Shown: positions 52,087 through 64,000 of the stretch, in pieces
Position numbering within the stretch: position 1 is the first letter of the stretch
Layout: the number at the start of each line of letters is the position of its first letter
Assembly: GCA_023014485.1 (NCBI GenBank)
Contig: JAJOZX010003204.1
Location: 209,501 to 273,500 of the forward strand
Source: Bathynomus jamesi
Taxonomy: Eukaryota > Arthropoda > Malacostraca > Isopoda > Cirolanidae
Reading direction: 5' to 3'
Length of the DNA stretch: 64,000 nucleotides
The notes under the pieces: generated by a model
The model's database searches: none
Seen by the model: the letters and a program-made list of their open reading frames with translations, nothing else
Told to the model about the DNA's origin: nothing
Translations under genes and position numbers: made by a program

Positions 52087-55000
52087 AACCGTGAATGACG
52101 ATGAGGTACAACAACCCATCATCGATATCACAGTCGAACCCGTTGACCGTGCAGCTACAGAATCCATCCCCGCTGACGAATCCTCACCAGCGGCACCTGT
52201 AGCACGCGCCATTTCAAAGCGGAGGCACGATGAAGAGCCCTCCACGTCAAGTATAAAGCGCGCCAGGATTGCGCCGGTTGTTAGATCCCCAGTAATAGAT
52301 CCCCAACGCTCAACGTCTTACGACACAACTCCCACAATAGTACCTTCCTCAAATATACCCCCATATTCAATTCCGGGTACATCCTCCACAGCAGCTTCTC
52401 ATTCTGTTGAGGATGGTATAACATTCGAGTTGGTGCGTACCGCTACCCCCACCCCTGCTTTGACTAGAAATCGTTATATAGTCAGGGTTGATCCTAGGTC
52501 CATGTATAGCAATGGTGTTGAACACGGACTACGGCTCATAGTTGAACGTATTGTAGAGTTTGCCCTTCAGACCCGCGACGAACGTGAAGTCAGGACGAGG
52601 CTGTCCTTCAGAATCGGGTTAGATGACGGAGATGTAGATGATTTTTGGGTAGTAATAACGTTCAGATGTTTGGCAGCTGAAGATATGAAGTATATATTAG
52701 GTCGTATAAGGCAGGCCTCTCAAAGTAGTATAGCCTTCAATATGGACAACTTCACGGTAAATACTGACCATGTATTCCGTGCTGCGGGTCATAGTGCCAC
52801 ACCTTAACAACTTCAATTCTCAGGGTATTTATAGACAGCATATAAACGTCGGTCGTGGCTGCAACTTTATAGCAGTAGTCTTAGCTCGTAAGTTTACGGT
52901 ACTAAATACATATACCCAAAAATTTGGTTGCCTACGGTAGTGGAGCGTGCCCGTAAACTAGCTGTAGACTGTAAACTTGAGTTTGACTGTAATATGGGTC
53001 CTGAAGAGCTGAGAAGGGTAGAACAGGAAATGAATGTTCGTATAGTTGTATTTGGAATGGATGATCGTCGTAGAACTGTGTATGTTTTTAAAAGCTGTGT
53101 GAGAGATCGTACAAGACCCCTACTTATTTTAGGACTGTCAGGGACAACGTATCTCCCCATCCGTAATATAAGGGCCTTTACGCGAGTTATGATAAAAGAC
53201 GAAAATATGGACGACATCATGATTTGTGTAAGGGGTGTATCGAGTTTGCGGATGATACAGTGAAACATTGTAAAGATTGCCACATGGTATGTGAGCAGTG
53301 TAAAAGCTCCAAATGTGAAAGCCGTGTAGTTGAAGCTGAGAAGAGGGATTGTGATGTGTGTAGACGCACATTTTTCAATAATAACTGTTTTGAGCTCCAT
53401 AAATCAATTGGCACGTGCAGGAAAATGAGAATCTGCGAACGTGGTATGTTTCATATGATGGATAATTGGGGAATTCAAGCATAAATGTGATGAAATTCAC
53501 TGTTCTACATGCCATGAGAAATATAAGGCGGTTGGAGTAAAGCATGTATGTTATATGAAAGACGCCAAGCCTAAAAACAGCCCTTGTATAACTGTGTACT
53601 ACGATATAGAAACATACGAACGCTGAAACCAAAGAGGTTATTCCACATTTACTTGTAGCCAGACTATCTGTGATGAGTGTATGGAGATCGAGTGTGATGA
53701 GTGTCACAAATGTGGTAAACGGACAAACGTTTTTAAAACGAATGCCCACGATAGCCCTGTGAAACTCTTTGTGTCCTATATTGTCAAGTTAGCGGACAAG
53801 TTAAAAAAATGACTGTGTATATTCTCGCCCATAACGGGGCAAAATTTGACACAGTTCCTTTATAAGGAGTTGCTTGAGCACGAGTCATCTGAGATATTTA
53901 CAGGTGATCCCTTGAAAAGAGGCAACAAACTAATACAGATGCAAATAAGAGGTAATGTACAGTTTAAAGACACTTTATTATTCACACCTTGTAAATTAGC
54001 AAAGCTACCCAAGGTGATGGGCGTAGCCTGAAGTTTCAAAAGGATATTTCCCTTACACATTCCTCACTAGCGAAACTTTAAATTACGTAGGACTACCTCC
54101 ACCCAAACATTACTTTAACTATGAATGTATGAGTACAGATGAACGTGAAGATTTTGACCGATACTACAACAGTTTTAATGAATGTAATCCTTATAATATA
54201 GCTGATGAATGTGAGCGTTATTGCGTGAATGATGTGCGCGTGCTTAGAGTATGTTTCCAGGCCTTTAGAAGGATGTACATAGGTCGTTTCAAATGCGATC
54301 CGTTGCAAGTCGCAACCACCATCGCCTCATTATGTTTTACGGTGTTCAAGAATAACTTCATGCCTAAAGACACCTTAGCCGTTATCCACAGAAACAACCC
54401 CGTTAAGGCTATTTACTGGCTCATACACCTACAGCAGCAGAGTGTATACATAAAGCATGCCCGCAACACGGGTGAAGTACCCATTAAGGTTAATGGTCGT
54501 GTTTTTTGTGTTGATGGTCTAAGTGAAAACCGTGCCACTGGTGAGAAGACTGTGTACTCCTTTAAACGGTTGCTGGTGGCACGGATGCCCCCGTCCTGAG
54601 TGTGGAATCGTAGGAGATATCCACGGTAGATCTCCTGCCGACTGTCTTGCGTGGACCCGCACCCGCGATCAACTTATAGGCTCCCAGTTCACTCACAAAG
54701 TCTTGTGGGAGCATGAGTATGATGCACGGATGGGAGGCAGATGGACAGTACCGTGAAGAAATAAACACGATCAAACGTTCAATGGTGCTGGATCCTCTCA
54801 AATGCGGTGATAGCTTGTTCGGAGGGCGTACAAATCCCTTCAAGCTATACTTTCCGCCTACGGAGGGTGTGAAACTGCATTACTACGACTTCTGTTCTTT
54901 ATACCCTACGTGATGAAGAACAATCCGTACCCCGTAGGTGCACCTGAAAAAATGGTGGGTCCCACCATACCAACCATCGAGGAGTTTTCAGCCAACTTGA

Positions 55001-56150
55001 ATGAGCGCTACTTTGGATTCTCTTTCGTAGACGTGCTCCCCCCTCGCGATTTATGGATGCCGGTCTTACCCCTCGTTATAGATCACAAGCTCATGTTTCC
55101 CCTGTGCGTGAAGTGCGCAGAAGAGAACAATGGTGAATGTGACCATACATCCCACCAGAGCAAGATCAGAGGTGTATATACAAGCCCTGAGCTGGCCCTA
55201 GCCGTTCGCCATGGGTATAGAATAATGAAGATACATGGGGTGTGGAGGTTTCAGAAGCTACCCAACCTTTTCACACCATATATAAACGCATTTTTGAAGG
55301 ATAAGGTTGAGGCGTCAGGATATCCGCGAGGGGTTCATACCGAAGATGAAAAAACGGCTTATATTCAGCGTTACCGTGACCGTGAACGTATACAGCTTCA
55401 CCGTTCCCAAATTGTAAAGAACCCTGGCAAGCGCTTTAGTGTAAAGTTGTGTCTAAACAGTCTTTGGGGAAAATTTGCACAGAATACTGGCAAAGGGAAC
55501 GTTCATTTGGCACAAAGTTATAGTGAAGTCTGGGATTATGCCAACGCTCCCGATAAAGAGGTCATGGAGATTGTGAATGTAGGTAATACATACATAATAA
55601 AGTACAACAATACAGAATTGGCGACAGATACCTCATGGGTTACAAACATACCTGTAGCCAGCTTCACAACAGCCTACGCACGCATCAAACTTTGGGGCAT
55701 ATTGCATTCTCTTGGGCGGAGGGTTTTGTACGCTGACACAGATAGCGCGATATTCACAGCGAGGGAAGGTGAATACATGCCCGCTATTGGGGAGTTCCTC
55801 AGAGAGCTAAAAGACGAGATGAAGGATAAGTAAAGGCAGACTCGTTTGTGTCAACAGGGTCAAAAACCTATGGGGTACGGGTGAGGGTGGGGGGAGGATG
55901 TGAAATATATCGTGAAGCCTTAACCATGCGAACCGTCGAGTCATCAAATTTGACTCGTTGAGGGAACTAGTGTGCTTGGAAAATGAGGATGACCAGCTAC
56001 CCCAACTGACTGTAGGTACCCACAATTTTCGGGTACAGAAGCTAGGGGGCGTGAAGGAACTTAGGGGTACAAAGGTGTGCCGTAACACCTATAGGAAACG
56101 TTACCAGGTGCCTGGTACCTATGATACCGTACCCTTTGGCTACCTTAATC
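52087..56150 (+). pseudogene. Family B DNA polymerase of Polinton C (many frameshifts)
   Basis: Same domain order as A: acidic N-terminus, DVDDFWVVITFRCL domain, zinc region (53240-53530), YYDIET (53599), NGAKFD (53837), YCVNDVRV (54225), palm YYDFCSLYP (54883), LCLNSLWGKF (55448), YADTDSAIF (55730), and GTYDTVPFGY end. At least ten breaks, at about 52806, 53190, 53480, 53620, 53850, 54028, 54570, 54730, 54905 and 55835. Longest intact piece 54910-55833. No element inserted. Older-looking than A's. Confidence 0.9.
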
Positions 56151-56401
56151 CTTGCTTGTATTTATATATATGTCTATTGATATGTTTATTATCACGTACT
56201 GTATATTTGCTCCAATTAAGGTTTCATTTTCTCCTTTGCGTGAGTGCGTGTGTGTGTGTAGAGTAAAAACCTAAGCCCCGCCCACTGTAAGATCTGCAAC
56301 GTGAGTCCTGCTGCTACCTGAGCATGCCTCGATCACTGTGTGCTCAGTTGACTTCTGTATACCCATGAGCTCAGACGTGTATTCTCCCGCGTTGAAGTAA
56401 A

Positions 56402-57046
56402 ATGGTAATGGCTATCTTTAATATTGCGTGTTCAACATTTATGAAGTGGTATTCGGCAAAGTGCCAAGATGCGGTGGATACTGAAAAACTTCCTATTCCC
56501 CCCTCCTTTGATACTTTTAAGGCTACATTGAACCGTGTGAAGGACTAAGATGTTCAAATACTCTACGAGTATTCTGGCGAGGGCATTGTAGGATTTCGTA
56601 GTACAGACGATGTATTGAAGTATGTTATAGACCTGACCTTTATAAAGGCTAACATATACCGCGAAGCAGAAGAAGCAACACGTTCAGAAGATAAGCAACG
56701 GTTATGGATAGTGAGTCTTGTTTATGAGTGGTGTGGCAAGCGATATTATGTCATTTTACACCATACCGACTACTCGTACCCTACGGTTGAGAATGTAAAT
56801 CTTGTCATCATGGAGAATATTAAGTATTTTTACCACTATCTAAATATATATCATGATGAGGTTTGTAGTGAGTTTGTGGCTAATGGGCTGTGTGAGTTTT
56901 TAACATATTTTACAGACGAGTATCGCTTGTTAAACAAAAAGGATAAATATGGATATTGCATGTGTTCAGGCGTGAAACCGATACCATTAACTATGTACTT
57001 GAAACGATTTGCAAGTAAGCAAGCAAACGTAATGTTATTCATTTAA
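56402..57046 (+). pseudogene. R1 of Polinton C, one stop and fused to the R2 start
   Basis: ATG at 56402 (VMAIFNIACSTFMKWYS). A single TAA at about 56546 replaces a codon before DVQILYE; otherwise the frame is open through KRYYVILHHTDYSYP and YFYHYLNIYHDEV. A deletion near 56960 joins the R1 end to the R2 beginning (GVKPIPLTMYL). Confidence 0.72.
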
Positions 57047-57047
57047 G

Positions 57048-57621
57048 TGTTGAGAAGATGAATAGAGTCTTCCTGATAGTTGAGAAGTGGGGAGAGGACA
57101 GTTATAAAATACCTGCAGGTGTAAGTACAAGAAGAGAGCAGATTAGTGACGCACCCTCATATGCCGTTGTTTGCACGTTTTGTATAAATAACGAACAGAC
57201 ATGCATTGATATACGACTGATGTGGAAGAACGCATCTGATAAGAACGTTCTTGTCTCTACGCGAAACCGTTTCATCCTCGACAGAATGTTTGAAATCGTC
57301 GGATTCCGCAAGCTGAAGCCTATATTAGACGCTCGTGTTACGGATATGATTTATTTTAACACGGTTCTTGAATACGCATACACCGTTCTGCTCGACGGAT
57401 TTATCGAATGTAGGAATAAACAAGGCGAGAATGGTCTAGAGCTGGATGCATATTTAAAAAGTTTAGATTCTTCAAATTAACCTGAACTTTGGTACAAAAC
57501 ACTTGAGCGGTACAGGGCAGAGCTTGCCTACTCTGTTCACCCTGAAGAGCTGTACCTCTATATAATGAATACCAATCGTTTCGACTTGGAAAATTATTTC
57601 AATTGCCGTTATGCAGAGTGA
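57048..57621 (+). pseudogene. R2 of Polinton C (truncated start, one stop)
   Basis: From MNRVFLIVEKWGEDSY through DAPSYAVVCTFCINN, TRNRFILDRMFEIV and NTVLEYAYTVLLD; TAA at 57478 interrupts, and the last 47 codons (ELWYKTLERYRAEL) follow in frame. Start lost in the fusion with R1. Confidence 0.7.
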
Positions 57622-57814
57622 AGAAGAGTTAACGATTGAAAAGCTAGGGACGGTAAGAAAAAACCCTCGATTGGAAAGGCGTGTTTATAAACTTGTATTT
57701 AATAATGATGTTGTGGGTAACGATGACCTCTTTGTGCGTGCTTTTGATTGTATTCTAGCTGTGTTTAAAGATAACTTGCCAACCGAGTGTAAAGTGGGCA
57801 CAAAAAAGTATTAA
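57611..57814 (+). CDS. R3 of Polinton C, intact (67 residues)
   Basis: Overlaps the R2 end by 11 bases, as in A. Reads QSEEELTIEKLGTVRKNPRL, then DLFVRAFDCIL. Four extra residues (DVVG) compared with A. Confidence 0.65.
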   Translation: MQSEEELTIEKLGTVRKNPRLERRVYKLVFNNDVVGNDDLFVRAFDCILAVFKDNLPTECKVGTKKY

Positions 57815-57819
57815 ACGAT

Positions 57820-57969
57820 ATGAAAGACATTTATTTCGAGTATAGGCATCCGTATAAGTTAAACGGTGATGTGTTGCTTGGACAGTTTTACCACGTAGTA
57901 CAAAGTAATAATGGTGTGAATGTAGACTCGATTAAGTGTGAGTTTACCGTTTTGCGCCGTTCAACATAA
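57820..57969 (+). CDS. R4 of Polinton C, intact (49 residues)
   Basis: MKDIYFEYRHPYKLNGDVLL, then DSIKCEFTVLRRS. Homologous to 23644-23790 in A; five bases after R3. Confidence 0.6.
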   Translation: MKDIYFEYRHPYKLNGDVLLGQFYHVVQSNNGVNVDSIKCEFTVLRRST

Positions 57970-57993
57970 AGGATGTATATTTAATTATTTAAT

Positions 57994-58044
<51 letters not shown>

Positions 58045-58555
58045 ATTTCCTGTACTAATATGCAATTAATTATACGTTTCGTGTATTATTATTTTTAATT
58101 ATTTAATATAACCCGTAAAACATAAAGGATGTATATTTATTTATTTATTTCCGTACAAATATGCATTTGATTATACGTTTCGTATATTATTATTTTCAAT
58201 ATATCATATTTAATTATTTAATATAACTGTATACATTTTTCCTGTACAAATATATTGATAATACAACGTTTTGTATAGTTTGGATTATATATTTCCCGTT
58301 CTTGTTCCTTATGCTCTTATTATTTTTCTATCATATATATATGTATTCCATTGTATATTTATATATTCATCGTCCTTATGCTATTATTATTTTTGATCAT
58401 ATATATTCCATGGCATATTTATTTTCAATATATATCCATTAATTCGCTTAAATAAACAGAATGATGTAATGGTGTTTTATTTAATTCTTTTGGTTGTACA
58501 CGGTATTTAATTATATCGATTGGCTGGCTTCTAAAGCGGATTTCTAAACCAGAAT
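57970..58555. other. AT-rich 3' region of Polinton C
   Basis: TA/TG run at 57996-58050 and a repeated ATTTCCTGTAC/TTATACGTTTCGT motif. The AATGATG...TTAATTCTTTTGG segment shared with A ends it. No gene seen. Confidence 0.5.
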
Positions 58556-59128
58556 ATATGGATTAATTAAATAAATAGCGCTATCTGGCAACTCAACCTG
58601 TACACCTGAACGATCCTTTTACGCCTTGTAAGCCAACTCGCGGATTAAATCAGAATATAGGCTTTAATTAAATAAATAGCGCAAACTGGCAACTCAGCCA
58701 GATAAGCCAACTGGCTGATTAAGTCAGCCGGCTGATTAGGAACATATTAAGACAACGGCCGCTCGGCTGAAGTCTTAATATGCGCTTGGCTCTTGTCAAG
58801 CGAACACCTCTCCTCTCTCTTAGGTTAGGTATACCCCTTTAGGGGGTGAGGCCGTCCCAGCTTATCTTCCAAAGAGGTCTCCCTCAGCGGGGGTTCATTG
58901 CAACTTGGGTGATAGCTCCGCCTCCAAGTTGAATAATCCCTTGTTGTTCTTGCAATATTCCCCCCCCCATTAAGGGGTGCCATGCAACAAAGGGGGGTGG
59001 GGTGGCACTATGAGTGCATTGCCACAAAAACGGTGGCAATATGGGTGCCTTGCATCAAAGGGAGGGGGTTGGTACTCTTGCAACATTTGCAATTGCATTG
59101 CACTCCCCCATTTTGCACCCATACTACT
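58556..59128 (-). repeat. Right terminal repeat region of Polinton C
   Basis: Contains the GCCAACTGGCTGATTAGG motif, CGGCTGAAGTCTTAATATGC and CGAACACCTCTCCTC, as in the A repeat, then C/G-rich runs with TTGCAA, and ends ...CCCATACTACT. A GGTTAGGTATACCC insertion-like segment at 58822-58850 is not in A but recurs at 59999. Confidence 0.78.
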
Positions 59129-59653
59129 GGGTTGGAATGTCATGCATGTATAAGTTGAACAGTTTTCGTGAAAGAATAGAGCCTTGAGGGACCCCGTTCG
59201 GAAAAAGCTTGTTTTTCGGTGACTTGCCATTAACTGTGACATGTGAGTATCTTCCTGAAAGAGTTGCTCAGCCACCTTTTGGTGTTATTGTGCATGTTTG
59301 TGTTGAGTATTTTGTTTATGAGAGGGAAGCGTGGGATAGCATCAAATGCTTTAGTAATGTCTATTGTTGCTAATAGTGTACGTTGAACTGGTCGTCTGGA
59401 GTTGATGCCATCCATGATGTGCTGCGTGAGGTTAGTGAGTGATGTCTTCGTTGAGTGGTGAGGTCTGAATCCATGTTGAGTAGGCGATAGTGGTATGTGT
59501 GGGTTGCTGATATTTAAGATTAGTCTTGCCCATTTGCTCTTGGTGGGATGAGCTCCTAAAAGTCTATACTTATAAGAGTGGTGGTGATGTGGTGTTTTTT
59601 TGTGTGGTGGTTGTGCTCGTACTGTATATATTTTGCTATTGGGAATTTGCATG

Positions 59654-59660
<7 letters not shown>
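59129..59660 (-). pseudogene. Non-LTR reverse transcriptase relic
   Basis: The minus strand reads TQHGFRPHHSTKTSLTNL, then ATIDITKAFDAIPRFPL (the first catalytic Asp block), then WLSNSF and, near 59190, NGVPQGS. This is the finger-palm part of a LINE-type enzyme. Polinton C ends exactly at its broken LYMHDIPT segment, so C probably inserted in it; GGGTTG follows the terminus as the candidate duplication, but the partner is not found. Confidence 0.8.

Positions 59661-59722
<62 letters not shown>
59657..59722. repeat. (TA)n(GT)n microsatellite
   Basis: TA run passing into GT. Confidence 0.92.
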
Positions 59723-59814
59723 CTAATAATAGGGGCTCTATGGGCGTATTGTCGTGGAGTGTATGTGCGTTTGTGTGCGCTTTTAATTCGTTCAAAGGTT
59801 ATTAATATATACAG

Positions 59815-60185
59815 GCCATTTATGCCTTCTAAGCCAACTGATGGATTAGGTCAACTGTCAACTAGCTGATTAAGCCAACTGGCGGATTTCGAGTTCTAAG
59901 TCAAATGTTGCTACCTTGAGCTCTCATTAAGCTTCTGCCTCTTGTAAAAGCTGGATGGTCTCTTCCTCTCTCTCTCCTCTCTCTCTCTCGTTCTCTTAGG
60001 TTAGGTATACCCATTTTGGGATGTGAGGCCGTCCCAACTTATCCCCCAAAGAGGTTAGGTGGACTCCCCCAGCTTGCTGGGGCGTTTCTCCTTTTTGGGG
60101 GGCACCATGGGGTGTGTGGGGGGGTTGGCACCTTACAACAGGGGAGAAGGGTGTTGGCACTGGCACTCATATGATCAACACGCTT
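59815..60185 (-). repeat. Relic of a further Polinton-type terminal repeat
   Basis: GCCATTTATGCCTTCTAAGCC, repeated AGCCAACTGG/GATTAAG, GGTTAGGTATACCCATTTTGG and GTGAGGCCGTCCCA match the C terminal region (58620-58860) in the same order. No Polinton genes adjoin. It may be a solo end left by deletion. Confidence 0.6.
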
Positions 60186-60679
60186 GAAACATCAAAGAGA
60201 TTCCTCTCATGCGAAGTTGATATTTGAAATAATTTGGAAACGAATTTAAAAGCGGACCTTCCTCGTACAAAGTTTTGTATTCAGTTATAAAGAAAAATCT
60301 TGGATGGGTTTTAGCTTCTCTCCCTCTTCACCCTTCTTCCTATATCCTACTCTTTCATTTTTTCAAAAACATTTAAAAAATTAATTTCATGTGTAAAGTA
60401 GTGCTTTATTTAAATTAAAAATATTTACCTAATTTAAGTTCGTATAAATCATGGTAAAAGTTAATAATAGTGGACAATTTTTTGGTTTTATTTAAAAAAA
60501 ATAAAATTATAAATAAATTCCAAAGAGACTTTTATGCCATGAATAAGTGGTTTTGGTAAACAGAAATTGTAAATAAATCTATAAATAATAGTTAAACATG
60601 GGACTAGCTCGTGTAGCGTGTAGACGCATTAGATACTTAGATATGTGAGCGATTAATTATATGAGGACCACTCAATATA
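60186..60679. other. AT-rich stretch, no gene
   Basis: Nothing recognisable. Short A- and T-rich runs only. Confidence 0.5.
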
Positions 60680-62038
60680 TTTTGCCCCACTATTTTTTTC
60701 CAAGTTTCCTTGTAAGTCCCAGAAATTTTCTACACAAGTACTTACATACCTTTTTTAAAAGTTTTTATTTTTCCACATAGTCTCCATCCTTTTCTACAGC
60801 TTTCCTCCGCCTCGAAACAAAAGTCTTTATTCCTCGCTGGTAATAGTCCGCTGGGTTCCGCTGGAGCAACCTCTTAATCTCTTCAACAACCTCATCGTCA
60901 CTCTGAAACTTTCTTCCACGAATAGCATCCTTCACTGGCTCAAACAAATGGAAGTCTGAAGGTGCCAGATCCAGGTTGTATGGAAAGTGGGGTAACACAG
61001 TCAAGTGCATTTTTGTGATGGCTTTTCTTGTTTGCAAACTGTTGTGTGGTCTGGCATTATTGTGCAAAAGAAGAACGTCTTCAAGTTTTCTCTCCGGTCG
61101 AACTCGCTTTATACGTCTCTGGAGTTTCTGTCGGGTAGCAATATATGCCTCTGAGTTGATTGCTTGTCCTTTCTTCATAATGTCCATCAGAGTCACCCTT
61201 TTCATGTCCCGGAAGGTGGTGGCCATAACCTTTCCTGCAGAGGGAGCCATTTTGAACTTTTTCTTGCGTGGGGAGTCTGCGTGATGCCACTCCATGTATT
61301 GGCGTTTTGTTTCAGATTCAAAGTGGTGTACCCAAGTCTCATCCGCAGTAACAGTTCGTGAAAGGAAGTCTTCCCCTTCTCTCTCGTATCGCATCAACGA
61401 CTCAGAAGCAATTTCTTTTCTTTGAACCTTGTGATCTTTAGTCAGTTGGCGAGGAACAAACCGTGAACACACTTTTGAGTATCCAGGTTGCTGAATTATC
61501 GTGTTCACACTTCCTTCACTAATTCCTAGTTCCAGTGATAGCTCCTTATATGTGACGTGCCGATTTGATGGAATGATGCTGTTAGCACGTTGCGCAGTGT
61601 GAGATGTAGCAGCAGATGCCGGGCGACCGCTGCGTGACTCATCATCGAGGCTAGCTCTCCCTCTCTTCGATGATCTCACACGATTAGACCAGCGTCCAAC
61701 TGTGCTTCGATCAACAACAACCTAGCATATCCGTAAACGTTTTGTGGGCGTTTGTGAATATTTCCAACTGTTTTCCTTCTCTGCGGTTTAAGAACTCGAT
61801 AACAGCTCTCTGCTTACGACGCACATCACTGTCAGACGCCATTTTCGAAACTGCGTTAACCATCGGTTTTAAACAAGGGCGTTTTAAAGCGGTTTTATAC
61901 AAGGATGGGAGGTTCAAAGTGGAAAAATCCGGTTATGTGAAGCGCAGAAAGTTCAAACTTACGGGCGAAATGACATTTGAGCCCCATTGCCTATTATTTA
62001 GCTAAAAAAAAAAGGGTAGGGCAAAATTCCATTTTGGG
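60680..62038 (-). mobile_element. Full-length mariner (DD34D), inactive
   Basis: The ends TTTTGCCCCACTATTTTTTT and, inverted, TTTTGCCCTACCCTTTTTTT are partial inverted repeats. 1.36 kb is the usual mariner length. The target TA is seen only on the left. The transposase frame fills the inside. Confidence 0.82.
60765..61842 (-). pseudogene. Mariner transposase, catalytic Asp replaced by Asn
   Basis: Start ATG 61842 (ASDSDVRRKQRAVIEFLN). A frameshift and stop near 61710 split off the first 43 codons. Then the helix-turn-helix region (VTYKELSLELGISEGSVNTI), first Asp in TADETWVHH, then LLHNNARPH where the second Asp should be, and third Asp in APSDFHLF 34 residues on. HNN for HDN destroys the triad. 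Mariner-family enzymes cut and paste at TA. Confidence 0.9.
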
Positions 62039-62749
62039 TTCCAAATAATACTGATTTAAACTAACCTACCTAACTTAAACCAACCAAACACTTACATATG
62101 GTTGTATGCTCTGCTGGGCGATTTATTTGTAGCCCAATATGGATTTTGGCTACTATAATTAATTGCCCAAATATCTAAAATGTCTAATGGCTATACGCTT
62201 CAAGAACTAATCCTAGGTTTAGCATGGGAAAGCAAAAATTCTAAGGTAATTACTCTAACCTAACCTCCAAAAAACCTCTTCGATGTGGTTGTTTGTTCTA
62301 TTAAAACTTTAATAAGCAATTTATTTTTTTTAAATAAAACAAAAAATTTTCCACTATTGTTAATCTTGGCCCAAATCAGTATTAAGAAATGTACACCATC
62401 ACAAAAATTGTGAAAATACATGCAAATTTTTTAAATACTTTTTTTAAATATCAAAACATGTATATTCGTTCCCATGGTAACTGGACAATGTTGAAAAACT
62501 TAAATCTATCAAATTGCTATATGCCTCTGTCTCATTCACGGAAGAAAATCAGGACATATATGTACATATTGGGCCGATCAGAGGAAGGTTAGAAGGGCCA
62601 TTTAGTCTGGGCCTCAAACTTAAGGGGGGGATCTCAAATTTAGAAACTTTCAGGTTTGAATATGTTTTGCAGTGAAAGTAATAATTTGGTTTAGCTATGG
62701 GCCTCAAAAGATGGAAGTGGCCCGGGCCTCTCTGGACGTCTGAGAGGGC

Positions 62750-62750
<1 letters not shown>
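62039..62750. other. AT-rich non-coding stretch
   Basis: Short TAACCTAACCT-like runs near 62058-62268 are too few to be telomeric. No gene or element ends seen. Confidence 0.45.
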
Positions 62751-62751
<1 letters not shown>

Positions 62752-62792
<41 letters not shown>

Positions 62793-62815
62793 TTATATAT
62801 ATAATATATATATAT
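62752..62815. repeat. (TA)n microsatellite
   Basis: TA run with one interruption. Confidence 0.92.
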
Positions 62816-63032
62816 TGAAATAACCTTATATGAGTGTTAATGTACCAATTATATAAGAGCAAAAACCAAAAAAAGCAAAAAGTCTATTAATGTTGACACT
62901 GATTGCGATGGCTTGAATTGCAGCTGACAACCTGTTTTATTTAGGACGAAGAAGAAACACGTACATTCTCGCTGCTTATATTATTTATTTATTATCAGCA
63001 TTTAACATCGCTTTTCTCCAACTCAATAATTA

Positions 63033-63109
<77 letters not shown>
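63033..63109. repeat. (TC)n(TA)n microsatellite
   Basis: CT run followed by TA run. Confidence 0.95.
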
Positions 63110-63112
<3 letters not shown>

Positions 63113-63399
63113 ACTATTTCACGAAAGTGACACGTGAAAAATATTTATGATGAATAAAACCACGAAGGGAAAAGAAACACACAGTGGTACTCAAGCGCTT
63201 TCGTCTAATGACATCCTCAGGAACACTGAAGTAAAAGGAGAGTTCAAGACAATATATAGGTTAAAAATATATATGTACAGTATATATATATATAGTAAGT
63301 ATAGAAATAAAATTGTGGGAGGAGCAAATACATTTGTACGGAAAACTGACAATTTTAGCACTTTGCCCGAAATAGAACATAAATTCAAATGGCTTGTTT

Positions 63400-64000
63400 A
63401 CAACCAATTTTTTATAGTTATTGTCTGAATGATACAAGGTCACCAAACAATAAAGAAATGAAAATAAATATAAATTGGAAGCGAAAATAGATAAAAAGAA
63501 TTACAAACTGATGCCTAAATGATATATAGGTCACAACCAAAATACATAAAGACATAAACCAGCGGATAAAAACTTAAAAACTGTAAGCGGAGGATACAAA
63601 TTCAAGTTCAATTGGAAGGTTTACAATCAATTTAATAGATGATGCCAAAATGATATATATGTCACAAAGAAATAAAATAAAGAAATAAACCTATAAAATA
63701 AATTGAAACATAAATTGTAAGAGAAACACGCAAATTTATAAGGGAAAAAATTACCAGAGGTTTTTATAGTTATTGTCTGAATCATACATAGGTCACAAAA
63801 GAATAAAAAGTATAAATAAATATGAACTGGAAAACAAACTGATGCCTAAATGATATATAAAGAAATATAAGAATAAATACGACATATATAGGATATATAT
63901 ACGACATACGTATATAAACCATATATAAGGAATATATATATATACATAAGGGAAAAAATTACCAAAGGTTTTTATAGTTATTGTCTGAATGACACATAGG
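63400..64000. repeat. Degenerate tandem repeats at the window end
   Basis: TTTTTATAGTTATTGTCTGA recurs at 63411, 63760 and 63969, with AATGATATATAGGTCACA-type segments at 63518 and 63649 (ATATATGTCACA). The period is irregular (about 120-350 bp). No gene. Confidence 0.65.

Larger units (their letters stand above)
43700..59128 (+). mobile_element. Polinton/Maverick element C, right end intact
   Basis: Same gene order and strands as A: spliced gene (plus), protease to ATPase (minus), polymerase and R1 to R4 (plus). The right terminus, read inward, starts AGTAGTATGGG and resembles that of A. The left terminal repeat was not found, so the left limit is approximate. A P-like transposon interrupts the minor capsid gene. 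Confidence 0.85.

Noticed and set aside
62058..62275. Telomeric TTAGG repeats
   Set aside because: Only isolated CCTAACC-like pentamers, no array.

Overview
This is eukaryotic, almost certainly metazoan, repeat-dense DNA. AT-rich microsatellites, tRNA-derived repeats, mariner, Tigger, hAT, P-like and foldback transposons and non-LTR reverse transcriptase relics fill it, and no host gene was recognised. The transposon mix suggests an arthropod, but the sequence does not decide the species.

The core is three large Maverick/Polinton elements, virus-like DNA transposons, called A, B and C here. Each has a protein-primed DNA polymerase B, a retroviral-type integrase with a C-terminal chromodomain, an FtsK/A32-type packaging ATPase, an adenain-type cysteine protease, a double-jelly-roll-type major capsid protein, a minor capsid protein, a small basic adenovirus pX-like protein, two unrecognised virion-block proteins, and a right-hand cluster of four unrecognised genes (R1 to R4). 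Virion and integrase genes run one way in a tight, overlapping block. The polymerase and R genes run the other way from a shared ATPase/polymerase intergenic region. A probable spliced gene with a TATA box sits at the virion end.

Layout: 1-5566 holds flanking repeats, a mariner relic and a non-LTR reverse transcriptase relic. Polinton B runs from about 5567 to 41300 with its polymerase on the minus strand. It is split by Polinton A (8631-24979, plus), which sits in B's polymerase C-terminus with a perfect 6-bp target duplication CACCTG and AGTAGTATAG termini. B also carries two DD41D-type mariners (7750-8534; 25823-27038) and a 3.3-kb unclassified transposon (28962-32243), which itself carries a foldback element with a FLYWCH fragment (29806-30469). 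41300-43700 holds tRNA-like repeats and duplications. Polinton C (about 43700-59128, plus) is interrupted by a P-element-like transposon (47762-49127) and abuts a second reverse transcriptase relic. A mariner (60680-62038) and microsatellites close the window.

All three Polintons are decayed, with stops and frameshifts in the polymerase, ATPase and integrase genes. Element A keeps open frames for protease, pX-like protein, minor capsid and R2 to R4. The novelty lies in the nested architecture, the conserved unknown genes R1 to R4, the spliced terminal gene, and the shared QRG-plus-hydrophobic motif in two virion-block proteins.
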